A DNA stretch of 64,000 nucleotides from Psychrobacter sp. JCM 18902 (GCF_904846615.1 NZ_CAJHBK010000001.1:1426001-1490000); one strand, 5' to 3'; positions 37,479-47,892 are shown, counted from the stretch's first letter. Made by a program: numbers and translations. Notes: a model not told the origin generated them from the sequence alone.

Positions 37479-37868
37479 TTGATTGCAACTCTAGCTCATT
37501 ACATTGATTTAATTGCTAAGATAGTCGAGGTCATTGGCGTACTTATTATGTTTTTTGGATTGTTTTTTGCTTTTTATCGAGGGATTCGCCTAACCAGTGG
37601 GTTTAACCATGAGACCTATATCGAAATCAGACAAACCGTCGGTAAATCTATTTTGTTAGGATTAGAAGTCCTCATCGCCGCTGATATTATGGCGACTGTC
37701 GTCACAGAACCGACGTTACGCAGCGTCCTAGTACTAGGTTTTATCGTACTCATTCGGACTTTTTTGAGCTTGTCACTACAAGTAGAATTAGAAGGCAAAT
37801 TTCCTTGGCAAAAAGAAAATACAGTGTTCAAAAAAGAACCACATACCGCTAAAGTGGACGAGCTTTAA
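37479..37868 (+). CDS. DUF1622 membrane protein
   Basis: A 129-residue integral membrane protein with three helices (about 10-35, 55-75 and 80-100), including GLEVLIAADIMATVVTEPTLRSVLVLGFIVLIRTFLSLSLQVELEGKFPW, the conserved core of DUF1622. The family function is unknown. The start is TTG at 37479 with AAGGAG seven to eight bases upstream. It converges on dusB, with only 50 bases between the stops. Confidence 0.9.
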   Translation: MIATLAHYIDLIAKIVEVIGVLIMFFGLFFAFYRGIRLTSGFNHETYIEIRQTVGKSILLGLEVLIAADIMATVVTEPTLRSVLVLGFIVLIRTFLSLSLQVELEGKFPWQKENTVFKKEPHTAKVDEL

Positions 37869-37918
37869 AGCTTTTTTATTATTTAACAGACGCTTAGCAT
37901 GAACCCTCTGCTCACTTA

Positions 37919-38950
37919 CTATTCGTGCGCCTGCAAAAAATCTTCGACCACGCGAAACTGTCCAGCGGTACTTTCTTCGCCATACATCGCTTGGCGAAAA
38001 GCATTAGAGTTTGGAATGCCCGTGGTATACCAAGCGATATGCTTGCGAGCGATACGGCAGCCAGAGTACTCACCATAAAAGTCATATAGCTCTTCTAAGT
38101 GTGCCAATACAATCTCTTTTATCTGGCTTACGCTAGGTGCATCGAGGTGCTCGCCAGTGCGTAAGAAATGCTCGATGTCACGGAATATCCACGGTTGCCC
38201 TTGAGCAGCACGCCCTATCATCACCGCGTCACAGCCTGTCAATTCATAGACACGCTGAGCTTTTTGCGCACTATCGATATCGCCATTGGCAATCACAGGG
38301 ATACTGATGCTTTCTTTGACCTCACGTATCAGCTCATAACGTGCCTCGCCGGTATACATATCTTCGCGCGTGCGTCCATGAATAGCAATCGCCGCAATAC
38401 CTGCTTGCTCAGCGCGCTTCGCCACACGTAAGATATTTTCACGACCATTCTCATAACCCAATCGCGTTTTTAAAGTCACGGGGGCATTTACGCTATTTAC
38501 CGCCGCATCTAACAAGCGTGCGACCAAATCTTCGTCTTGCAATAACGCAGAACCTGCCAGTCTACGGCAGACTTTTTTGGCAGGGCAGCCCATATTGATA
38601 TCAATAATTTGCGCGCCATTATCAATCTGATAGCGTGCCGCTTCTGCTAATTTATCAGGCTCAGCCCCTGCAATTTGCGCTGAAATAGGCGCAATTTCAT
38701 TGTCAAAATTGGCACGATACAAGGACTTTTTGCGCGCGTAAAGCGCCGTATCAGCGATAATCATTTCACTCACTGCATGACCGGCACCAAAGGATTTACA
38801 CAATCGCCGAAAAGGATTGTCCGTCACGCCAGCCATAGGAGCAACCATGAGGCGGTTTTCAATCGTCAAGCCGCCGATATTCAATGGCTGTAATAATGGA
38901 TGGTCAGATACGGGCAAAGACGACGGTAAATCAGGGGAATCAGTAGACAT
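37919..38950 (-). CDS. dusB: tRNA-dihydrouridine synthase B
   Basis: FMN enzyme reducing uridine to dihydrouridine in tRNA (position 17 in the Escherichia coli enzyme). The 343 residues contain NRLMVAPMAGVTDNPFRRLC, INMGCPAKKVCRRLAGSALL with the catalytic Cys, KTRLGYENG, AIHGRTREDMYTG and PVIANGDIDSAQKA...AVMIGRAAQGQPWIF. These assign the DusB group over DusA or DusC. In many gammaproteobacteria fis follows dusB; here the next gene is convergent and fis is absent. betT lies upstream on the same strand with a terminator between. Confidence 0.96.
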   Translation of the reverse strand: MSTDSPDLPSSLPVSDHPLLQPLNIGGLTIENRLMVAPMAGVTDNPFRRLCKSFGAGHAVSEMIIADTALYARKKSLYRANFDNEIAPISAQIAGAEPDKLAEAARYQIDNGAQIIDINMGCPAKKVCRRLAGSALLQDEDLVARLLDAAVNSVNAPVTLKTRLGYENGRENILRVAKRAEQAGIAAIAIHGRTREDMYTGEARYELIREVKESISIPVIANGDIDSAQKAQRVYELTGCDAVMIGRAAQGQPWIFRDIEHFLRTGEHLDAPSVSQIKEIVLAHLEELYDFYGEYSGCRIARKHIAWYTTGIPNSNAFRQAMYGEESTAGQFRVVEDFLQAHE

Positions 38951-38999
38951 AAAAAACGGCTTGCCATTAATTAAAATAAGATAATAAAAACAAGCCGTT
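38951..38999 (-). terminator. Terminator after the BCCT gene
   Basis: Arms AACGGCTTG (38955-38963) and CAAGCCGTT (38991-38999) with a 27-base AT-rich loop; on the minus strand the stem is followed by T6 immediately before the dusB start. Confidence 0.7.
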
Positions 39000-39019
39000 A
39001 TTCTAAGGAATCGTACGCA

Positions 39020-39053
39020 TAATGCAAGCTATTAACATGAATAACTTGCATTA
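39020..39053. repeat. Inverted repeat between betT and dusB
   Basis: TAATGCAAG and CTTGCATTA form a perfect 9-bp outer stem, and TATT/AATA pair inside it. No T-run follows, and it stands in tandem with the terminator at 38951-38999. Confidence 0.65.
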
Positions 39054-39082
39054 AGAAACACGACTCTTTCAACAGTGCACCC

Positions 39083-41128
39083 TTACTTATCAAACACACT
39101 GCCCTGCTCTAGTGTGATGTCATCATCATGCTCCTGCATACGCCACGGCAAACTATCTGGCGACACATTTAAGAAGTGTAGATATTTTTCGAACTGATCA
39201 ATAATATCGTTAATCACCGACTCTGATTGATAGCCATATAAATCATAGGTTTGACCACCACGGCGCAAATACACCTCAGCACGATGATGGTGCTCTTGTA
39301 ATAATTCATTGGCCATATCTTCCGTATAATAGTCAGGAATTTCATGCTCTGACAAACGAACTTCATACCAGAATTCTACATTATCACCGCGTCTTAATTC
39401 CAATACAGCACGGTTATTGACCTCATCATAATTTACATCAGGCAACCAGCCTGTTTCGGCAAACTTCTCTGCCACCTCATGCATCGATGATAAAACCGTA
39501 CCTTTGATATAACCCAGCACTTTATCTCGCGTTGGTTGATTGGTGATATAGTCAATACGATCACGCCATGCGTCAAGCTTAAGTAGATGCGGCGGCAAAT
39601 GATTGTCATTGGCTAGGCTTTGATTGCGATGTCCTTCAATACGTAGCGCGCGCCACATACCAAATGTCGAAATCAATATAATGATTGCAAACGGCAAAGC
39701 ACTAACGATAGCCGCTGTTTGTAGTGCACTTAGACCGCCTGCGATAAGTAGAACCGCCGCGACCGCCCCCTCGGTGACCACCCAAAACGAGCGCTGCCAC
39801 CAAGGCGTATCACTACGTCCACCTGCGGCGAGCGAGTCAATCACTAATGACCCTGAGTCCGATGACGTGACAAAAAAGGTAATAATTAACAGTACTGTCA
39901 ATGATGAGACAATCTGCGTAAATGGTAAATTCTCTAGCAATTTAAATAAGGCAATCGCTTGGTTGTTTTGCACTTCGCTAATCAGCGCGTCGTAACCATC
40001 GACCATAATCATATGTAGTGCCGTATCGCCAAACACCGAAAACCAAAAGAAGGTAAATAGCGTTGGCACTAACATGACGCCCAATACAAACTCACGAATG
40101 GTGCGACCGCGACTGATTTTGGCAATGAACAGACCCACAAAAGGCGCCCAAGCAATCGTCCATGCAAAAATAAATAGTGTCCAACTACCGATCCAATCAC
40201 TCGATTGATACGCTTGCAAGCTAAAAGTACGCTCAACGATATTGCCCAGATAGCTGCCCGTGTTTTCCATGAAAGCATTGAGAATAAAGATCGACGGACC
40301 AACGATAAAGACAAATAGCATGAGTGCCGTTGCCAATACCATATTTAAGATAGACAAGCGCTTGACGCCTTTGTCCATACCTGCCAACACGGACACCAAG
40401 GCAGCTGCTGTTACTAAAGCAATGATAATAACCTGCACGGTCGTATTAACTGGCACCATCTCTGGTAGCAAATAATTTAGTCCTGCATTAATTTGCGCCA
40501 CCGATAGACCCAAACTGGTGGCGATACCAAACATCGTACCCACGATCGCAAACACATCAACAGTATGTCCGATAGGGCCATAGATTTTGTCACCGATTAA
40601 TGGATATAGCGTTGAGCGTACCGACAATGGCAAGCCATGACGAAAAGAGAAATACGCCAGCGACAAACCTACTACACCATAAATCGCCCAAATATGAAAA
40701 CCCCAATGAAAATAGGCAATTTGCATGGCTTCTTTAGCAGCTTCAATCGTCTGCGGCGTGGAAAGTGGCGGACTGGCAAAATGCAATACGGGCTCTGCTA
40801 CGCCATAAAACAATAGCGCGATACCGTAGCCTGCGGAAAAAAGCATGGCAAACCATTCCAGAAACTTATACTCAGCCTCCGCATGGTCAGGGCCCAATTT
40901 AATACTGCCATAAGGCGAAAATGCCAAGGCGATGATAAACATCAAAAATATGGCGACTGCCAACATATAAAACCAGCCGAAAGTGTCAGTCGTAAATGCC
41001 AAAACTTTGCTGAACAGCTCGCCAGCAGCGTCAGGGTTGATGGCTGTGCCGATCACCAATAACAGCATAATCGCTGCTGCCGGTACAAAAACTGGCAACA
41101 AAATAGTGGAGCGAGGTAATTTACTCAT
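39083..41128 (-). CDS. BCCT-family transporter, BetT-like
   Basis: Twelve-helix sodium- or proton-coupled importer of choline, betaine or a related quaternary amine; 681 residues. Family landmarks: FGWFYMLAVAIFLMFIIALAFSPYGSIKLGP, EYKFLEWFAMLFSAGYGIALLFYGVAEP, AIVGTMFGIATSLGLSVAQINAGL, AWTIAWAPFVGLFIAKISRGRTIREFV. A hydrophilic C-terminal domain of about 170 residues is like that of BetT, where it senses osmolarity. The second Trp of the usual AWW...W substrate box is Thr324. The ATG at 41128 was preferred to one 17 codons upstream. No bet enzyme genes are adjacent. Confidence 0.93.
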   Translation of the reverse strand: MSKLPRSTILLPVFVPAAAIMLLLVIGTAINPDAAGELFSKVLAFTTDTFGWFYMLAVAIFLMFIIALAFSPYGSIKLGPDHAEAEYKFLEWFAMLFSAGYGIALLFYGVAEPVLHFASPPLSTPQTIEAAKEAMQIAYFHWGFHIWAIYGVVGLSLAYFSFRHGLPLSVRSTLYPLIGDKIYGPIGHTVDVFAIVGTMFGIATSLGLSVAQINAGLNYLLPEMVPVNTTVQVIIIALVTAAALVSVLAGMDKGVKRLSILNMVLATALMLFVFIVGPSIFILNAFMENTGSYLGNIVERTFSLQAYQSSDWIGSWTLFIFAWTIAWAPFVGLFIAKISRGRTIREFVLGVMLVPTLFTFFWFSVFGDTALHMIMVDGYDALISEVQNNQAIALFKLLENLPFTQIVSSLTVLLIITFFVTSSDSGSLVIDSLAAGGRSDTPWWQRSFWVVTEGAVAAVLLIAGGLSALQTAAIVSALPFAIIILISTFGMWRALRIEGHRNQSLANDNHLPPHLLKLDAWRDRIDYITNQPTRDKVLGYIKGTVLSSMHEVAEKFAETGWLPDVNYDEVNNRAVLELRRGDNVEFWYEVRLSEHEIPDYYTEDMANELLQEHHHRAEVYLRRGGQTYDLYGYQSESVINDIIDQFEKYLHFLNVSPDSLPWRMQEHDDDITLEQGSVFDK

Positions 41129-41448
41129 AGAAAGTGATATCCCCAAAAAGTAGCAATGAAAAATAATCTTCGATATCAAGATTAATAATCAGAAGGAGCA
41201 GTGCCTTTTTTATAAAAAGTGACTCACAAAGGCGAAAATGCATCAGTTATTATTAAATAAATACAATTTTTATCACACTATTTGCAAAAACCCCAGACAA
41301 GCACCCAACTTGTAACATGACTTTAACGATTGTTACATGACTATTACCAAGTAATAAAAAAGGCCGCTTGTTAGCGACCTTTTTATTTTATTCTGGAACA
41401 ATTTACGTTTTGCTTGTTAATTCGATAAACATCTCTTTTTTTTTATTA
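41129..41448. other. Intergenic region between the HIT and BCCT genes
   Basis: This 320-base region carries the BCCT gene promoter and, at 41356-41384, the terminator of the HIT gene. No open frame or RNA gene was seen. Confidence 0.55.
41356..41384 (-). terminator. Terminator after the HIT gene
   Basis: Stem GG-CGC/GCG-CC with one mismatch, extended by A5/T5 arms; a U-run follows on the minus strand. Confidence 0.75.
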
Positions 41449-41889
41449 TTAAACAGTAATGGCAGCAGCAAGTTGCTTTGCCGTTTCAGCCAGTTCTGTG
41501 TGAGCAGCTTGGGTCACTGCATGTCGACCGAGCTCATGAATACTCGATGGAATGAGATGCACGTGATAATGAAAAACGGTTTGACCCGCCTCGCTACCAT
41601 TTAATTGCATCTGAATAATACCTTCACGCGCAAATACTTGACGCTGTGCTTGCATGACTTTTTTAGCGGTCATTAACACCGCGGCGGCATACTCTGGTTC
41701 AAGGTCCGCCAAATCAACGGCTTTTTGCTTAGGAATCACCAGCACATGCCCCTCTGCTTGTGGCATGATATCCATAAAGGCAAGGGTTTTATCATCTTCA
41801 TAGACTTTGTGATATGGGATGTCACCGTTTAGCATTTTGGCAAAGATATTGTTATCGTCATACGCGGCTTGCTCATTGGCTTGGGTCAT
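41449..41889 (-). CDS. HIT-family nucleotide-binding protein
   Basis: A 146-residue histidine-triad protein, with FAKMLNGDIPYHKVYEDDKTLAFMDIMPQAEGHVLVIPK and the triad HYHVHLIPS. Members hydrolyse adenosine phosphoramidates or dinucleotide polyphosphates. The ATG at 41889 has AAAGGA upstream; the open frame runs 33 codons further without a ribosome site and was trimmed. The gene is divergent from the unknown gene at 42115. Confidence 0.93.
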   Translation of the reverse strand: MTQANEQAAYDDNNIFAKMLNGDIPYHKVYEDDKTLAFMDIMPQAEGHVLVIPKQKAVDLADLEPEYAAAVLMTAKKVMQAQRQVFAREGIIQMQLNGSEAGQTVFHYHVHLIPSSIHELGRHAVTQAAHTELAETAKQLAAAITV

Positions 41890-42114
41890 TGTTTTTTCCT
41901 TTACTTGTTTGATTATTGGTTGCTCGACAGCTTTTAGAAGGGATGGAATAGCCTGTAATATAGTGGACGAAATGTCGTTTAAGCACAAGTTGCGATAGCA
42001 CTCGTTATTGAAAATTAGCGATACATAAGCTAATCACGATAGCTCACCAATTTGGTTGGCGAGTCAGGCGCTTTAAATGTTATATTAACCCTCTACTTTA
42101 ACAACGCTACGTTT

Positions 42115-42909
42115 ATGGATTCGTCTACTTTGCCGACTCAATCAAATATGAGTAACATTTACACAGAACCTGCTCAAGCAGCGCAAACGTCTGTCACAGC
42201 TGGCTCTGTATTCAATAATGAAAAACAACCAAGCAGCGCTGAGACTGAAAATGAGACTCAAGCCCCCACTCAAAGCATTGAGCCTAACGCGCTCATTCTG
42301 GCCGAAGCACTGAGCGACAAGACGATTGGTTGGAAGATACACAATTGCAAAATCACTAAAAAGACGGTCACACAGGATTTACCACTACCGTTTTTATATC
42401 ATTACGACAGTTTAAATGATGCGATTAAGCAAGCAAATCCGCTCACACCTGCCCTCCTGTCACAGTTCAATACGCCCATGAGCGCTCATGAAGCAGCCAA
42501 GCTGATTGGTATTAACGAAGCACTAATCACCAGCCCTTGGCATGTCAAAATCGTGGGGTCATTGGTGGTTTTTAGCGAAGCGTTGCAGTTAGCCGTACGC
42601 TTGCATTGGACCAATACAGGCAAAGACACCCAACAGCTTTATACCCAGAATGAAGCAGATGCTATTACAGCCGCTTTTAAAGATTGGCAGTTTTTTGGTC
42701 GTATCGATGTACTCTACAAAAATAATAAGCAAACCTTAATCAGTATAGATGAACAAGCTGAAGGCAATGAGCAACTACTTCGTATTGAAGCAAACGCTGA
42801 TTATCAATGCTTGCCAGCGACTCATGCGTTAGTGGTTATCGCTAAATTGGAAGCGGACAAAATAGAGCTACCTTGGTTCGAGGCGGCGATAGTAGAGCGC
42901 GTCGAATAA
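42115..42909 (+). CDS. Hypothetical protein
   Basis: A 264-residue cytosolic-looking protein without signal or membrane helices. The first about 65 residues are low-complexity (Ser, Thr, Gln, Glu), and the folded part begins around ALILAEALSDKTIGWKIHNCKITKKTVTQDLPLPFLYHYDSLNDAIKQ. The remainder alternates beta-like stretches (HVKIVGSLVVFSEALQLAVRLHWT, WQFFGRIDVLYKNNKQTLISID). I do not recognise a family. ATGs at 42115 and 42148 are both possible starts, and neither has a strong ribosome site. It lies upstream of ilvD on the same strand with a 205-base gap. Confidence 0.65.
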   Translation: MDSSTLPTQSNMSNIYTEPAQAAQTSVTAGSVFNNEKQPSSAETENETQAPTQSIEPNALILAEALSDKTIGWKIHNCKITKKTVTQDLPLPFLYHYDSLNDAIKQANPLTPALLSQFNTPMSAHEAAKLIGINEALITSPWHVKIVGSLVVFSEALQLAVRLHWTNTGKDTQQLYTQNEADAITAAFKDWQFFGRIDVLYKNNKQTLISIDEQAEGNEQLLRIEANADYQCLPATHALVVIAKLEADKIELPWFEAAIVERVE

Positions 42910-43114
42910 CACCTTATCTTCCAAATACTTACGATGTTATGACTACTATTGACTTGGCATTATCAATGAATAGTTTTCAGTGACTCATATCTAATGGTAT
43001 GGTAACGACCTAGTATTATTCACTAGTCCTCGCATTTTATAAAAAGCACACTATCAATATTAAAATTGAGGGTGCACATTTTCACAAACCTCGCCTATTT
43101 GTAAGGAATATCAC

Positions 43115-45001
43115 ATGGATTATCGCTCAAAAACCTCTACTGGCGGCCGTAATATGGCAGGCGCGCGCGCATTATGGCGTGCAACTGGCATGACTGATGG
43201 CGACTTTGGTAAACCAATCATTGCGATTGCCAACTCATTTACCCAGTTCGTACCCGGCCATGTGCATTTAAAAGACTTGGGGCAACTGGTCGCACGTGAA
43301 ATTGAACAAGCAGGCGGCGTGGCTAAAGAGTTCAACACCATTGCAGTCGATGATGGTATTGCCATGGGTCATAGCGGCATGTTGTATTCGCTACCCAGCC
43401 GCGACCTAATTGCTGACTCTGTAGAATACATGGTCAATGCTCACTGTGCGGATGCGCTAGTGTGTATCTCTAACTGCGATAAAATCACGCCGGGTATGTT
43501 GATGGCAGCCATGCGCCTAAATATTCCAGTAGTGTTTATTTCAGGTGGCCCAATGGAAGCGGGCAAGATTTTAGCCAGCACAGTTGGTAAGAGCCATAAT
43601 ACCGATGGTAGTGACAGTAGTGCGATTCGTAAGCTTGATCTTGTCGATGCCATGATGGACGCTGCTGACGACAGCATTAGTGATGAAGATGTAGCCGCTA
43701 TCGAAGCCTCTGCCTGCCCAACTTGTGGTTCGTGCTCTGGTATGTTTACTGCTAACTCAATGAACTGCTTGACCGAAGCGTTGGGCTTGGCATTACCGGG
43801 TAATGGCTCGTTACTCGCCACCCATTCGCTGCGTCGTGAGCTATTTTTAGAAGCAGGACGCACCATTGTCTCTCTTGCCAAACGTCGCTATGAGCAAGAT
43901 GATGACTCAGTATTGCCACGCTCCATCGCTAGCAAAGCGGCTTTTGAAAACGCGATGACCTTAGATATCGCCATGGGCGGCTCAACCAATACTATTTTGC
44001 ATCTGTTAGCGGCTGCTAACGAAGCAGAAGTCGATTTCAAAATGTCAGATATCGATCGTCTAAGTCGCGGTGTACCTTGCCTTGCAAAAGTCGCCCCTGC
44101 CTCGCAAAAATACCACATGGAAGATGTGCATCGTGCTGGCGGTGTCTTTGCGTTATTGGCCGAGCTTGATCGTGCTGGATTACTCAAAACTGACGTGCCG
44201 ACCATACATAGTCCAACGATGAAAGCCGCTATTGATAAGTGGGATATCATGAACCCTGATAATCAAGAGGCTCGCGCACGCTTCCTTGCAGCACCGGGTG
44301 GCATACGTACCACTGAGGCATTTTCACAATCAAAAGAATGGTCAAACCTCGACGTCAACCGTGAGTCAGGTTGCATCCGTAGTGCCCAACATGCCTATTC
44401 TACAGATGGTGGTTTGGCCGTATTGTATGGCAATATCGCTGAGCGTGGCTGTGTAGTCAAAACCGCAGGTGTGGATGACAGCATCCTAGTATTTACTGGT
44501 CGTGCTCGTCTATTTGAATCGCAAGATGATGCTGTCGCTGCAGTATTGGCTGACGAGATCGTGGCAGGTGATGTGGTTATCATCCGCTACGAAGGTCCTA
44601 AAGGCGGCCCTGGTATGCAAGAGATGCTCTATCCAACGACTTACCTTAAGTCTAAAGGCTTGGGTAAAGAGTGTGCCCTACTCACCGATGGTCGTTTCTC
44701 TGGTGGTACCTCAGGCCTATCAATCGGTCATGCCAGCCCAGAAGCAGCTGAGGGTGGTGCGATTGGTTTGGTTGAAGAAGGCGATACCATCCATATCGAC
44801 ATTCCTAATCGTACGATTAACATGCAAGTCAGTGATGCCGATTTGGCCACTCGCCGCGAGGCGATGGAAGCTCGTGGCCGCGATGCGTGGAAGCCTGTAA
44901 GCCGTGACCGTCATGTGACCCCTGCGCTACGTGCCTATGCTGCCATGACTACCAGTGCCGATACCGGTGCGGTACGTGACGTGAGTCAAGTTGAGCGCTA
45001 A
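43115..45001 (+). CDS. ilvD: Dihydroxy-acid dehydratase
   Basis: Fe-S enzyme of branched-chain amino acid and pantothenate synthesis, dehydrating 2,3-dihydroxy acids to 2-oxo acids. The 628 residues show [59 protein letters not shown] with a cluster Cys, [41 protein letters not shown] and [25 protein letters not shown]. The length and spacing match the Escherichia coli type. It is monocistronic, with an AAGGA ribosome site and a strong terminator. No leader peptide attenuator was seen in the 205-base upstream gap. Confidence 0.98.
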   Translation: MDYRSKTSTGGRNMAGARALWRATGMTDGDFGKPIIAIANSFTQFVPGHVHLKDLGQLVAREIEQAGGVAKEFNTIAVDDGIAMGHSGMLYSLPSRDLIADSVEYMVNAHCADALVCISNCDKITPGMLMAAMRLNIPVVFISGGPMEAGKILASTVGKSHNTDGSDSSAIRKLDLVDAMMDAADDSISDEDVAAIEASACPTCGSCSGMFTANSMNCLTEALGLALPGNGSLLATHSLRRELFLEAGRTIVSLAKRRYEQDDDSVLPRSIASKAAFENAMTLDIAMGGSTNTILHLLAAANEAEVDFKMSDIDRLSRGVPCLAKVAPASQKYHMEDVHRAGGVFALLAELDRAGLLKTDVPTIHSPTMKAAIDKWDIMNPDNQEARARFLAAPGGIRTTEAFSQSKEWSNLDVNRESGCIRSAQHAYSTDGGLAVLYGNIAERGCVVKTAGVDDSILVFTGRARLFESQDDAVAAVLADEIVAGDVVIIRYEGPKGGPGMQEMLYPTTYLKSKGLGKECALLTDGRFSGGTSGLSIGHASPEAAEGGAIGLVEEGDTIHIDIPNRTINMQVSDADLATRREAMEARGRDAWKPVSRDRHVTPALRAYAAMTTSADTGAVRDVSQVER

Positions 45002-45046
45002 GCCTTAAACTATTAATCGTTAAAGTATATTGGTAAAAATCTATTA

Positions 45047-45072
45047 AGCCTGCGCTATGCAGGCTTTTTTTT
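45047..45072 (+). terminator. Terminator after ilvD
   Basis: Perfect 7-bp stem AGCCTGC/GCAGGCT with a 5-base loop and T7, 45 bases after the stop codon. Confidence 0.92.
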
Positions 45073-45210
45073 CACCAAAAAACAACGCATATGTCGTTTT
45101 GATAACGATTTTTTGCGGTAATAATTATTTTTTAGCGTCATTATAATGGACTAGTAAATATGGCCTCACTCTAACTTTTTAAGATAAACATAACAGCGTG
45201 CACCTACCTT

Positions 45211-46458
45211 ATGATTGAAAACTACAATTTATTTTTATTGGTCTGCGGTATCGCTTTTTTACTGGGGGCGTTGTTCCCCATTATATTTAAGCGCACGCCT
45301 ATCTCTTTGCCTATGTTGCAGGTTAGCTTTGGGCTGCTGATGGGGTACTGGTGGACGACCTTATCATTTTTAGACCCTATGAATAACGGCTTAATTATCG
45401 AAAAATTAACCGAAATTGTGGTGCTCGTATCCTTGGTTGGTGCTGGTATCAAAATTGATACGAAGCTGTCTTGGCAATTGTGGCGACCGACCGTGCGTCT
45501 GTTGCTTATTACCATGCCGATTGGCATCTTTGCGATGGCGGTGCTAGGCTACTATGCATTTGGTCTCAGTCTGGGAGCTGCTATATTGCTGGGCGCAGTA
45601 CTGGCTCCAACCGATCCCGTATTGGCTTCTAGTATTCAAGTAGGGCCACCCAATACAGGTCGCGAAGACACACCTCGCTTTACATTAACGTCAGAAGCAG
45701 GATTGAATGACGGACTGGCTTTCCCATTTGTTTATTTGGCCATAAAAATAGCGGAAGCTTTTAGCCAAGGAAATTCCTTTACTCTCGAGATGCTCTGGTC
45801 ATGGTTCACTCATGATGTCTTATGGAAAATTGGTGCTGGGCTGGTGGTGGGGATTTTCGTTGGTAAAATTATGGCTAAGCTGGTATTTTCAAAATACGGC
45901 CAAAACACCACTATTTCTCAAGGCTATGTGGTCATTGCGCTAACGTTAGTGGCTTATGGACTTGCCGAATTTGTACATAGTTATGGGTTTATCGCCGTAT
46001 TTATCGCGGCATTTGCCTTTCGCCGCTCAGAGCATGAGCACAGCTATCACCACAAGCTCCATGATTTTGCAGAACAATCAGAAGGCTTACTCATGTCTCT
46101 AGTGCTGGTCACTTTCGGCATGTTTCTTGGTCAAGGATTGCAGTCGGGCGTTGAGCTAACATGGCGTGTTTACATCGTCAGCTTCACCTTCCTCTTGTTG
46201 ATACGTCCCATTGGTGGGTTTATTGCTTTATCAGGACTAAACCTACCACACACTGAAAAATATGCCATCTCTGCTTTGGGCATCCGTGGTATTGGTACGC
46301 TATACTATTTATCTTATGCGCTCAACCAAGGTTTTTTCGGTGATGAAGATGCGCTTAAACTGTGGGTCGTCTGTTCAATTGTCATTTTGGCGTCAATCTT
46401 TATCCATGGTCTTAGCGCCACAAGGTTGCTTAAAATGACGCCGAATAAATCACATTAA
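45211..46458 (+). CDS. Cation:proton antiporter, CPA1/NhaP type
   Basis: A 415-residue membrane protein with about 12 helices. The ion-binding region LGAAILLGAVLAPTDPVLASSIQVGPPNTGREDTPRFTLTSEAGLNDGLAFPFVYLAI contains the paired TDP and ND motifs of CPA1 antiporters. The later helix SALGIRGIGTLYYLSYALNQ carries the conserved Arg. It probably exchanges Na+ or K+ for H+ in pH and salt homeostasis. No C-terminal regulatory domain is present. No strong ribosome site was found before the ATG. The stop is 18 bases from the stop of the convergent serine hydrolase gene. Confidence 0.92.
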   Translation: MIENYNLFLLVCGIAFLLGALFPIIFKRTPISLPMLQVSFGLLMGYWWTTLSFLDPMNNGLIIEKLTEIVVLVSLVGAGIKIDTKLSWQLWRPTVRLLLITMPIGIFAMAVLGYYAFGLSLGAAILLGAVLAPTDPVLASSIQVGPPNTGREDTPRFTLTSEAGLNDGLAFPFVYLAIKIAEAFSQGNSFTLEMLWSWFTHDVLWKIGAGLVVGIFVGKIMAKLVFSKYGQNTTISQGYVVIALTLVAYGLAEFVHSYGFIAVFIAAFAFRRSEHEHSYHHKLHDFAEQSEGLLMSLVLVTFGMFLGQGLQSGVELTWRVYIVSFTFLLLIRPIGGFIALSGLNLPHTEKYAISALGIRGIGTLYYLSYALNQGFFGDEDALKLWVVCSIVILASIFIHGLSATRLLKMTPNKSH

Positions 46459-46476
46459 CCTTATTGATAGAGCTAT

Positions 46477-47892
46477 CTAGCGTTTTGAAAGCTCTGAATC
46501 GACTAAGTTAAGTACCGCTTCCGTTAGTGCAAACTGACGGACATCATTCAGCATCGTGGTGTCAAAATTATGGATAAAGGCAAATGACAACTGACGCTCT
46601 TGGTCACACCAAGCAACCGAACCGTTATAGCCCATATGCCCAAATCCTTGCTTGTTTACATCAACTTCTTCACTGTCTGTATGCTGACAAAGACTAAATA
46701 ACCGATGATAACCCAAGCGCCAATCCATGTTTGCTGGCATAACAGCATCTAGCCCTGTGACTTGCGGTTTGGATAGTTGCTCAAAAGTGGCGCTATTAAT
46801 AAACGTGTGTCCTTGCCATGTTCCGCCATTGGCTAACATGGCATAGATGGTGGCCAATGCCTGAGCTGAAGCGACACCATTTGCTGCTGGAATAATGGCC
46901 TGTAGTGTCTCACGACTGTGATAATCGATCGCTTGTTTGCCAGCAGGTATGAGTGCTGCCTTATAATTTTTTAGATTAAGCTGACTGGTATTGAAGTACA
47001 AACGATTAATATGAGCCGTGTCTAGTATCGGTAAAGTGTTTTGCTCATCATCTGACCTTAGGTCTGCCGCTTTGCCATCCATTAAAGCTTGCTGCTGCCA
47101 GCAAGCATAACTAGGCAGACTAGCATAAGTACGTAAAGTACTTTGTGAGTCGGCTTTTAGCGTTGGTTTATGACGTTTATTACGCAGTTGTGAGCCAGCC
47201 TCATTTGATGTTTCGAAGTCTTTGGCCAGTCTTGCTACTTGGTTGACTTTATTCTCTGGTACACCAAAATAGCAACTATCAGCAATACCTAAAGGCTCAG
47301 TGAGATAATGGCGCAATGCCTCAGCTAAAGACATTTCAGTAACGGCTTCTATCAGACCGCCCAACACCCAACCATAGACCAGAGCACTATAAGCGCTGTC
47401 ATATAACTCGCCATGGTCTGGTGCTGTGATTGGCATGGCAGCAACTTTATTGAGCATTTGATCCCAATCAAGCAAAGTTTCGCTATCCGCAACGATACTC
47501 TGAATTGAGAATAAGTTGGCTTGATGCGACATCACGCTACGTAGCGTAATATTCCCTTTATTCTGTGCAGAAAATGCAGGCCAATAATGGGCAATAGGCT
47601 GGTCATAATCAAGCATCTGCTGCGAAACCAATATATGTACAAGCGTCGCCAATACACCTTTACCCGTCGAAAAATTAATCGCCAAAGTATCAGGCTGCCA
47701 TGGCATCTCTGGGCGTACCATCCCCACACTCGCCTGTGCAATGCATTCTCCTGCCAGATAAACAACCACAGCACCACCAGCTGGTGCATCATCAAGCTGT
47801 AAGTCGGTGAGTATTTGCTGCAAACGTTGTTGCAACGTTAGATTTATCTGTTGATCAAAAATCTGTGTGGTTTTATTATTATTGTCGATCAT
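46477..47892 (-). CDS. Serine hydrolase, class C beta-lactamase-like fold
   Basis: A 471-residue penicillin-binding-protein-fold esterase or peptidase, family of EstB and LACTB-like proteins. The nucleophile motif is STGK in INFSTGKGVLATLVH. A Tyr in the position of the second motif appears in YDSAYSALVYGWVLGGLIE, and a late GHMGYNGSVAW matches the HxGxxG-type third motif. No signal peptide is evident, so it should be cytoplasmic, which argues against a beta-lactamase role. An insertion around residues 230-310 is polar and longer than in short relatives. AGGGTAG precedes the ATG. Substrate unknown. Confidence 0.88.
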   Translation of the reverse strand: MIDNNNKTTQIFDQQINLTLQQRLQQILTDLQLDDAPAGGAVVVYLAGECIAQASVGMVRPEMPWQPDTLAINFSTGKGVLATLVHILVSQQMLDYDQPIAHYWPAFSAQNKGNITLRSVMSHQANLFSIQSIVADSETLLDWDQMLNKVAAMPITAPDHGELYDSAYSALVYGWVLGGLIEAVTEMSLAEALRHYLTEPLGIADSCYFGVPENKVNQVARLAKDFETSNEAGSQLRNKRHKPTLKADSQSTLRTYASLPSYACWQQQALMDGKAADLRSDDEQNTLPILDTAHINRLYFNTSQLNLKNYKAALIPAGKQAIDYHSRETLQAIIPAANGVASAQALATIYAMLANGGTWQGHTFINSATFEQLSKPQVTGLDAVMPANMDWRLGYHRLFSLCQHTDSEEVDVNKQGFGHMGYNGSVAWCDQERQLSFAFIHNFDTTMLNDVRQFALTEAVLNLVDSELSKR

